Assembly: GCF_002953715.1 (NCBI RefSeq)
Contig: NZ_CP025012.1
Span: 372,001 to 436,000, forward strand
From: Rhizobium leguminosarum
GTDB taxonomy: Bacteria; Pseudomonadota; Alphaproteobacteria; Rhizobiales; Rhizobiaceae
Direction of reading: 5' to 3'
Length of the DNA stretch: 64,000 bases
Made by a program: the position numbers and the translations under genes. The stretch's first letter is position 1, and the number at the start of each line of letters is the position of its first letter. The notes below the pieces were generated by a model that did not search any database, was not told the origin of the DNA, and saw nothing but the letters and a program-made list of their open reading frames with translations. Positions 58,972-64,000 of this stretch are shown here, in pieces.

Positions 58972-59292
58972 CGCTCAACTCCTGTTTTGCCCTTATGTCC
59001 CATCCGGTTGCCACCCAGCGCTGGGGATTGATGAAACGCGTCAAGCGCTTAGGGACAAGGATCGTCTGATTCCGGCGTAGTCCGAACGCCGTGCCCTAGG
59101 GCGAACAAAGCGTGAAATAGGGCCTGGATTATACTATCTTGAATAAATCAGTTAAATCGCCTATTTGTCGCAGTTGATGGACCCGCGCGAAAACCGGAGA
59201 CAAGCGCGGAGCGCGTCAGTCGTTCGGTTTGACTATTGTGAAAGAGCGGCGTCGCTCGGTGGTGCAACTGCTCCGAATATGCGAGGACAATC
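58972..59292. other. Gene-free gap between the MNT-HEPN and relaxase genes
   Basis: About 320 bases with no convincing reading frame and an AT-rich centre (59120-59165). Divergent promoters for both flanking genes are expected here, and an origin of transfer is possible because oriT often lies upstream of traA, but no recognisable nick-site motif was found. Confidence 0.45.
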
Positions 59293-62200
59293 ATGGCGAT
59301 TATGTTCGTCAGAGCGCAGGTGATCAGCAGGGGCGCCGGGCGCAACATCGTCTCGGCCGCCGCCTATCGTCATCGCACTAGGATGATAGACGAACAGGCC
59401 GGCACGTCGTTCAGCTATCGGGGCGGGGCCTCCGAGCTGGTGCACGAGGAACTGGCCCTGCCGGATCAGATGCCGGATTGGCTGCGGTCGGCGGTCGAGG
59501 GGTGTTCCGTCGCCGGTGCCAGTGAAGCGCTGTGGAATGCTGTTGAAGCTTTCGAGAAACAGGCAAACGCGCGGCTGGCGCGCGAGCTGATCATCGCGCT
59601 GCCGGAAGAGCTGACGCGGGCCGAGAATATTGGCCTGGTGCGCGAGTTCGTCCGTGATAATTTCACGTCCGAGGCAATGGTCGCCGATTGGGTCTATCAC
59701 GACAAGGACGGCAACCCACATATCCATCTGCTGACGACCGTGAGACCGCTGACGGAGGAGGGCTTCGGTCCGAAAAACGCTCCTGTTTTGGGAGAGAATG
59801 GCGAGCCATTGCGTTTTGTCACGCCCGGGCGGCCCACAGGTCGGATTGTCTATAAGTCCTGGGGCGGCGACAAGGAAACCTTGCAGGCCTGGAAGATCTC
59901 CTGGGCGGAGACGGCCAACCGGCATCTGGCGCTTGCCGGCCATGAGATCCGGCTCGACGGCCGTTCCTATGCCGAACAGGGCCTTGATGGCATCGCCCAA
60001 AGACATCTCGGTCCGGAGAAGGCAGCACTCTCCCGCAGGGGTGCCGAGATGTATTTTGCTCCGGCCGATCTTGCCCGTCGCCAGGAGATGGCCGACCGGC
60101 TGCTTGCAGATCCGGAGCTTCTGCTGAAGCAGTTGAGCAATGAACGCTCCACCTTCGATGAGCGCGATATCGCCAAGGCGCTGCATCGATACGTCGACGA
60201 TCCCGCCGTCTTCGCCAATATCCGCGCGCGGCTGATGGCGTCGGACGATCTGGTCATGCTGAAGCCGCAGCAGCTCGATGCCGAAACGGGCAAGGCAGCG
60301 GAACCCGCCGTCTTCACCACGCGCGCGATCCTTCGCATCGAATATGACATGGCGCGGTCGGCGCAGGTGTTGTCGGAGCACAAGGGTTTTGCAGTTTCGT
60401 CACGGCATATCGCGGCCGCGATCAAGAACGTCGAAACCGGCGATCCCAAAAAGTCCTTTCGGCTCGATTCGGAGCAGGTGGATGCGGTCCGTCATGTCAC
60501 CGGCGACAATGGCATTGCAGCCGTGGTCGGCCTTGCCGGCGCCGGCAAGTCGACACTGCTTGCCGCGGCACGCGTCGCCTGGGAGAGCGGTGGCCGCCGG
60601 GTGATAGGTGCTGCCCTTGCGGGGAAGGCGGCTGAGGGACTGGAAGACAGCTCCGGCATCAGGTCGCGAACACTCGCCTCCTGGGAACTCATCTGGGCCA
60701 ATGGACACGAGACGCTTCACCGCGGCGACGTGGTGGTTGTCGACGAGGCCGGCATGGTGTCGTCGCAGCAGATGGCCCGCGTGCTGAAGCTCGTGGAACA
60801 GGCGGGGGCGAAAGTCGTGCTGGTTGGCGATGCGATGCAACTGCAGCCGATCCAGGCGGGGGCGGCCTTTAGGGCGATCACCGAGCGGATCGGTTTTGCC
60901 GAACTTGCCGGCGTACGACGCCAGCGCCAGCAATGGGCGCGCGAGGCGTCGCGGCTTTTTGCGCGCGGCGAGATCGAGAAAGGTCTCGACGCCTATGCGC
61001 AGCAGGGCCATCTTGTCGAGGCGGAGACGCGAGACGAGATCATCCGGCGCATTGTTAGCGACTGGACGGATGCCCGTCGCACGCTCGTTCGGGAATCTGC
61101 CGAAGCCGCAAACACATCTCGCCTTCGCGGCGACGAGCTGCTTGTGCTCGCCCACACCAATGCGGACGTCAAACGCCTGAACGAGGCGCTGAGATCTGTG
61201 ATGACAGGCGAGGGCGCGCTGGGTGAGAACCGTTCATTCCGCACCGAACGTGGTGGGCGGGAATTTGCCGCCGGCGACCGCATCATCTTCCTGGAGAATG
61301 CCCGTTTCCTCGAGCCACATGCTCCGCGCCTCGGTCCGCAATATGTGAAGAACGGCATGCTCGGGACGGTCGTTTCCACCGGCGACAAACGCGGTGATAC
61401 CTTGCTTACGGTGCGTCTCGACAATGGCCGTGACGTCGTCATCAGTGAGGACAGCTACCGCAACGTCGATCACGGCTACGCCGCGACCATCCACAAATCA
61501 CAAGGCGCCACTGTCGAGCGAACCTTCGTGTTTGCCACCGGCATGATGGACCAGCATCTGACCTATGTGTCGATGACCCGACATCGCGACCGCGCTGACC
61601 TCTATGCCGCGAAGGAAGACTTTGAAGCGAGGCCGGAATGGGGGAGGAAGCCGCGTGTCGATCATGCCGCCGGTGTCACCGGCGAGCTCGTGGAAACAGG
61701 ACAAGCCAAGTTCCGGCCGAATGACGAGGATGCCGACGATAGCCCCTATGCCGATGTCAGAACAGATGACGGCACCCTCCATCGTCTATGGGGCGTCAGC
61801 CTGCCGAAGGCGCTCGAGGAAGGTGGCGTCTCAGAGGGCGATACCGTCACGCTGCGCAAGGACGGCGTCGAGCGGGTGACGATCAAGTTTGCGATCGTCG
61901 ACGAGCAAACCGGCCAGAAGCGGTTCGAGGAAAGAGAGGTCGACCGCAACGTCTGGACCGCCAAGCGGATCGAAACCGCCGCAGAACGTCAGCAACGGAT
62001 CGAGCGGGAAAGCCATCGACCGGATGTGTTCAAGCAACTCGTCGAACGCCTGTCGCGCTCCGGCGCTAAGACGACGACGCTCGATTTTGAGAGCGAGGTC
62101 GGTTATCGCCAGTATGCCGACGACTTCGCCCGGCGTCGTGGGCTCGATCATCTTTCTCAAACTGCGGCCGGGATGGAGGAGGGCGTCTCCCGGCGGTGGG

Positions 62201-63912
62201 CCGCGATTGCCGAGAAGCGCGAGCAGGTGGCTGACCTCTGGGAAAGGGCGAGCATTGCGCTCGGATTTGCGATCGAGCGGGAACGGCGGGTCGCCTACAG
62301 CGAGGAACGAACCGAAACGCAAACCGTCACAGGCGCGGACATTGCTGGCGGCCGATATCTGCTCCCACCCACCACAGTCTTCACCAGGAGCGTGGAGGAA
62401 GACGCGCGACTAGCTCAGCTTGCGTCTCCTGCCTGGAAGGAGCGGGAAGCGATCCTGCGGCCGCTATTGGAGAAGATCTATCGTGACCCGGATGCAGCAC
62501 TTGTCGCCCTGAACGCCCTGGCGTCGGATGTGCGCATCGAACCGCGCAGGCTTGCCGACGATCTTGTTGTTGCGCCGGGTCGGCTCGGCCGCCTGCGTGG
62601 TTCCGATCTGATCGTCGACGGTCGAGCGGCACGCGACGAGCGCAGCGTCGCGACCGCGGCATTGCTGGAATTGGTGCCGCTCGCCCGCGCCCAGGCGACG
62701 GAGTTCCGCCGGAATGCCGAACGCTTCGATCTCCGTGAGCAACAGCGCCGCGCTCATATGTCATTGCCGATCCCGGCGGTCTCCAGAAACGCGATGGCAC
62801 GTCTCGTCGAGATCGAGGCGGTGCGCAGGCAAGGGGGTGACGACGCCTACAAGACCGCCTTTGCGCTTGCCACAGAAGACCGCTCGCTAGTGCAGGAGAT
62901 CAAGGCCGTCAGCGAGGCGCTCGCAGCCCGCTTCGGTTGGAGCGCCTTTACCTCGAAGGCCGATGCGGTTGCCGAACGCAACGTGATCGAGCGTATGCCG
63001 GAAGACCTCACGGATGAAAGACGCGGAGAGCTTGGGCGGCTGTTGGAAGCCGTGAGGCGCTTTACGGAGGAACAACAACTTGCCGAGAAGAGGGATCGTT
63101 CGAAGATCGTTGCCGGCGCAAGTGCCGATCTGGACAAGGAGAATGTCCCCATGCTTGCCGCAGTCACCGAGTTCAAGACGCCGATCGACGAGGAGGCGAG
63201 GTCTCGCGCCCTCACCACACCGCTGTATCGCCACCAGCGCGCAGCGCTGGCGGCGGTGGCTAGCACGATCTGGCGTGATCCGGCTGGCGCTATCGGCAAG
63301 ATCGAAGAGCTGCTTCAGAAAGGTTTTGCTGGCGAGCGCATCGCCGCCGCGGTGACCAATGACCCCTCTGCCTACAGTGCATTGCGCGGTTCCGATCGCC
63401 TGATGGACCGGATGCTGGCTTCAGGGCGGGAGAGGAAAGAGGCTGTGCAGGCCGTGCCTGAAGCCGCCGCCCGCCTGCGCGCGCTCGGTTCGGCCTACGT
63501 CAATATGCTCGATGCCGAGCGCCAGGCTGTTGCCGAGGAGCGACGGCGCATGGCAATTGCCATTCCCGGCCTGTCGAAGGCGGCGGAAGAGGTGCTCATG
63601 CGGCTGACCGCTGAGGCGAAGAACAACGGTCGCAAGCTGAGCGCCCCCGTCCCTTCGCTCGATCCGGGCATTCGCCGGGAGTTCGCCGCAGTCAGCACCG
63701 CGCTCGATGAGCGCTTCGGCCGTAGTGCCATCATTCGCGGCGAAAAGGATCTCATCCACCGCGTGCCACGCGTGCAGCACAACGCCTTCGAAGCAATGCA
63801 GGAAAAGCTGAAGGTTCTGCAGCAGGCGGTCCGCAGGGAAAGCAGCGAGCAGATCATCTCGGAACGGCGTCAGCGGGCAGTCAGCCGTGGCATCGATATG
63901 AATGGCCTTTAA
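59293..63912 (+). CDS. traA: TraA-type conjugative relaxase/helicase with two C-terminal BID-like modules
   Basis: 1539 residues. The N-terminal MobQ/MobA relaxase domain (about 1-260) has a Tyr25 candidate in SAAAYRHRTR and the His triad His136, His143, His145 in YHDKDGNPHIH. A RecD2/TraI-like helicase follows: Walker A GLAGAGKST (413-421), Walker B VVVVDEAGM (Asp484), GDAMQLQPIQAG, and HKSQGATVERTF. The last 500 residues are two tandem copies of a BID-like secretion module (about 1043-1306 and 1307-1539). It would nick oriT, stay bound to the strand and be delivered by a type IV system. ATG at 59293 behind GAGGAC. No type IV genes are in the window. Confidence 0.93.
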   Translation: MAIMFVRAQVISRGAGRNIVSAAAYRHRTRMIDEQAGTSFSYRGGASELVHEELALPDQMPDWLRSAVEGCSVAGASEALWNAVEAFEKQANARLARELIIALPEELTRAENIGLVREFVRDNFTSEAMVADWVYHDKDGNPHIHLLTTVRPLTEEGFGPKNAPVLGENGEPLRFVTPGRPTGRIVYKSWGGDKETLQAWKISWAETANRHLALAGHEIRLDGRSYAEQGLDGIAQRHLGPEKAALSRRGAEMYFAPADLARRQEMADRLLADPELLLKQLSNERSTFDERDIAKALHRYVDDPAVFANIRARLMASDDLVMLKPQQLDAETGKAAEPAVFTTRAILRIEYDMARSAQVLSEHKGFAVSSRHIAAAIKNVETGDPKKSFRLDSEQVDAVRHVTGDNGIAAVVGLAGAGKSTLLAAARVAWESGGRRVIGAALAGKAAEGLEDSSGIRSRTLASWELIWANGHETLHRGDVVVVDEAGMVSSQQMARVLKLVEQAGAKVVLVGDAMQLQPIQAGAAFRAITERIGFAELAGVRRQRQQWAREASRLFARGEIEKGLDAYAQQGHLVEAETRDEIIRRIVSDWTDARRTLVRESAEAANTSRLRGDELLVLAHTNADVKRLNEALRSVMTGEGALGENRSFRTERGGREFAAGDRIIFLENARFLEPHAPRLGPQYVKNGMLGTVVSTGDKRGDTLLTVRLDNGRDVVISEDSYRNVDHGYAATIHKSQGATVERTFVFATGMMDQHLTYVSMTRHRDRADLYAAKEDFEARPEWGRKPRVDHAAGVTGELVETGQAKFRPNDEDADDSPYADVRTDDGTLHRLWGVSLPKALEEGGVSEGDTVTLRKDGVERVTIKFAIVDEQTGQKRFEEREVDRNVWTAKRIETAAERQQRIERESHRPDVFKQLVERLSRSGAKTTTLDFESEVGYRQYADDFARRRGLDHLSQTAAGMEEGVSRRWAAIAEKREQVADLWERASIALGFAIERERRVAYSEERTETQTVTGADIAGGRYLLPPTTVFTRSVEEDARLAQLASPAWKEREAILRPLLEKIYRDPDAALVALNALASDVRIEPRRLADDLVVAPGRLGRLRGSDLIVDGRAARDERSVATAALLELVPLARAQATEFRRNAERFDLREQQRRAHMSLPIPAVSRNAMARLVEIEAVRRQGGDDAYKTAFALATEDRSLVQEIKAVSEALAARFGWSAFTSKADAVAERNVIERMPEDLTDERRGELGRLLEAVRRFTEEQQLAEKRDRSKIVAGASADLDKENVPMLAAVTEFKTPIDEEARSRALTTPLYRHQRAALAAVASTIWRDPAGAIGKIEELLQKGFAGERIAAAVTNDPSAYSALRGSDRLMDRMLASGRERKEAVQAVPEAAARLRALGSAYVNMLDAERQAVAEERRRMAIAIPGLSKAAEEVLMRLTAEAKNNGRKLSAPVPSLDPGIRREFAAVSTALDERFGRSAIIRGEKDLIHRVPRVQHNAFEAMQEKLKVLQQAVRRESSEQIISERRQRAVSRGIDMNGL

Positions 63913-64000
63913 ACAAAACAAGAGAGGCCATTTCTGTTGATCTGGATCCACAAAATGGATCAGTCTTGGATGGAGTGTTCCGGTTGCATTATCCTGGCTG

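Noticed and set aside
58972..59292. Origin of transfer upstream of traA
   Set aside because: The position is suitable, but no nick-site consensus or clear inverted repeat could be recognised by eye, so it is not called.

Overview
The window is chromosomal DNA of a rhizobium, most like the Rhizobium leguminosarum / R. etli group. The evidence is high G+C content, a flagellar cluster in the rhizobial order (with rem, flaF and flbT), the aglR-aglEFGAK locus followed by zwf-pgl-edd, several families of rhizobial intergenic palindromes, and a tRNA-His lacking the extra 5' G, as in alphaproteobacteria. Names rest on protein motifs and gene order read by eye; no database search was run.

Layout. (1) 1-13.6 kb: end of a flagellar/motility cluster on the + strand: fliK (cut by the window edge), an overlapping lytic transglycosylase, the regulator rem, then flgE-flgK-flgL-flaF-flbT-flgD-fliQ-flhA-fliR, a FliJ-like protein, flgJ, a FlgN-like protein and a FliL-like membrane protein, closed by a strong hairpin. 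(2) 13.8-17.7 kb: a WecG/TagA-type glycosyltransferase, a Wzz-like chain-length protein, and folD. (3) 17.7-25.6 kb: alpha-glucoside utilisation. The LacI-type repressor aglR diverges from aglE-F-G-A-K, and two perfect palindromic operators lie between them. A degenerate PilZ-like protein follows. (4) 26.2-30.3 kb, minus strand: zwf-pgl-edd, which takes the glucose released by AglA into the Entner-Doudoroff pathway. (5) 30.4-34.5 kb: a PuuB-like oxidase and PuuA-like glutamine synthetase pair, then a flavoprotein gene broken by a 10-bp tandem duplication. (6) 35-40 kb: two chemoreceptor genes in a row. (7) 40-44.3 kb: a LysR regulator, then aceA (isocitrate lyase) divergent from an XRE/ScfR-type regulator, with an elaborate operator between them. 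(8) 44.4-48.5 kb: a putrescine ABC transporter (potFGHI) with a terminator after potF. (9) 48.6-57.4 kb: an AsmA-like protein, acetoacetyl-CoA synthetase, a 1263-residue PAS histidine kinase of the PdhS/DivJ/PleC type, and a phasin whose promoter carries paired operator-like repeats. (10) 57.55 kb to the end: tRNA-His marks the edge of an accessory segment with a decayed IS481-type element, a MNT-HEPN fusion protein and a 1539-residue TraA-type relaxase/helicase ending in two tandem BID-like modules.

How the genes fit together. Most of the window is ordinary core genome: motility, chemotaxis, sugar uptake and catabolism, polyamine use, the glyoxylate shunt and PHB/acetoacetate metabolism. The unusual material is in the intergenic palindromes, whose loop is conserved while the stems covary, in several well-defined operators, in the slippage-type frameshift at 33.75 kb, and in the accessory segment after tRNA-His.
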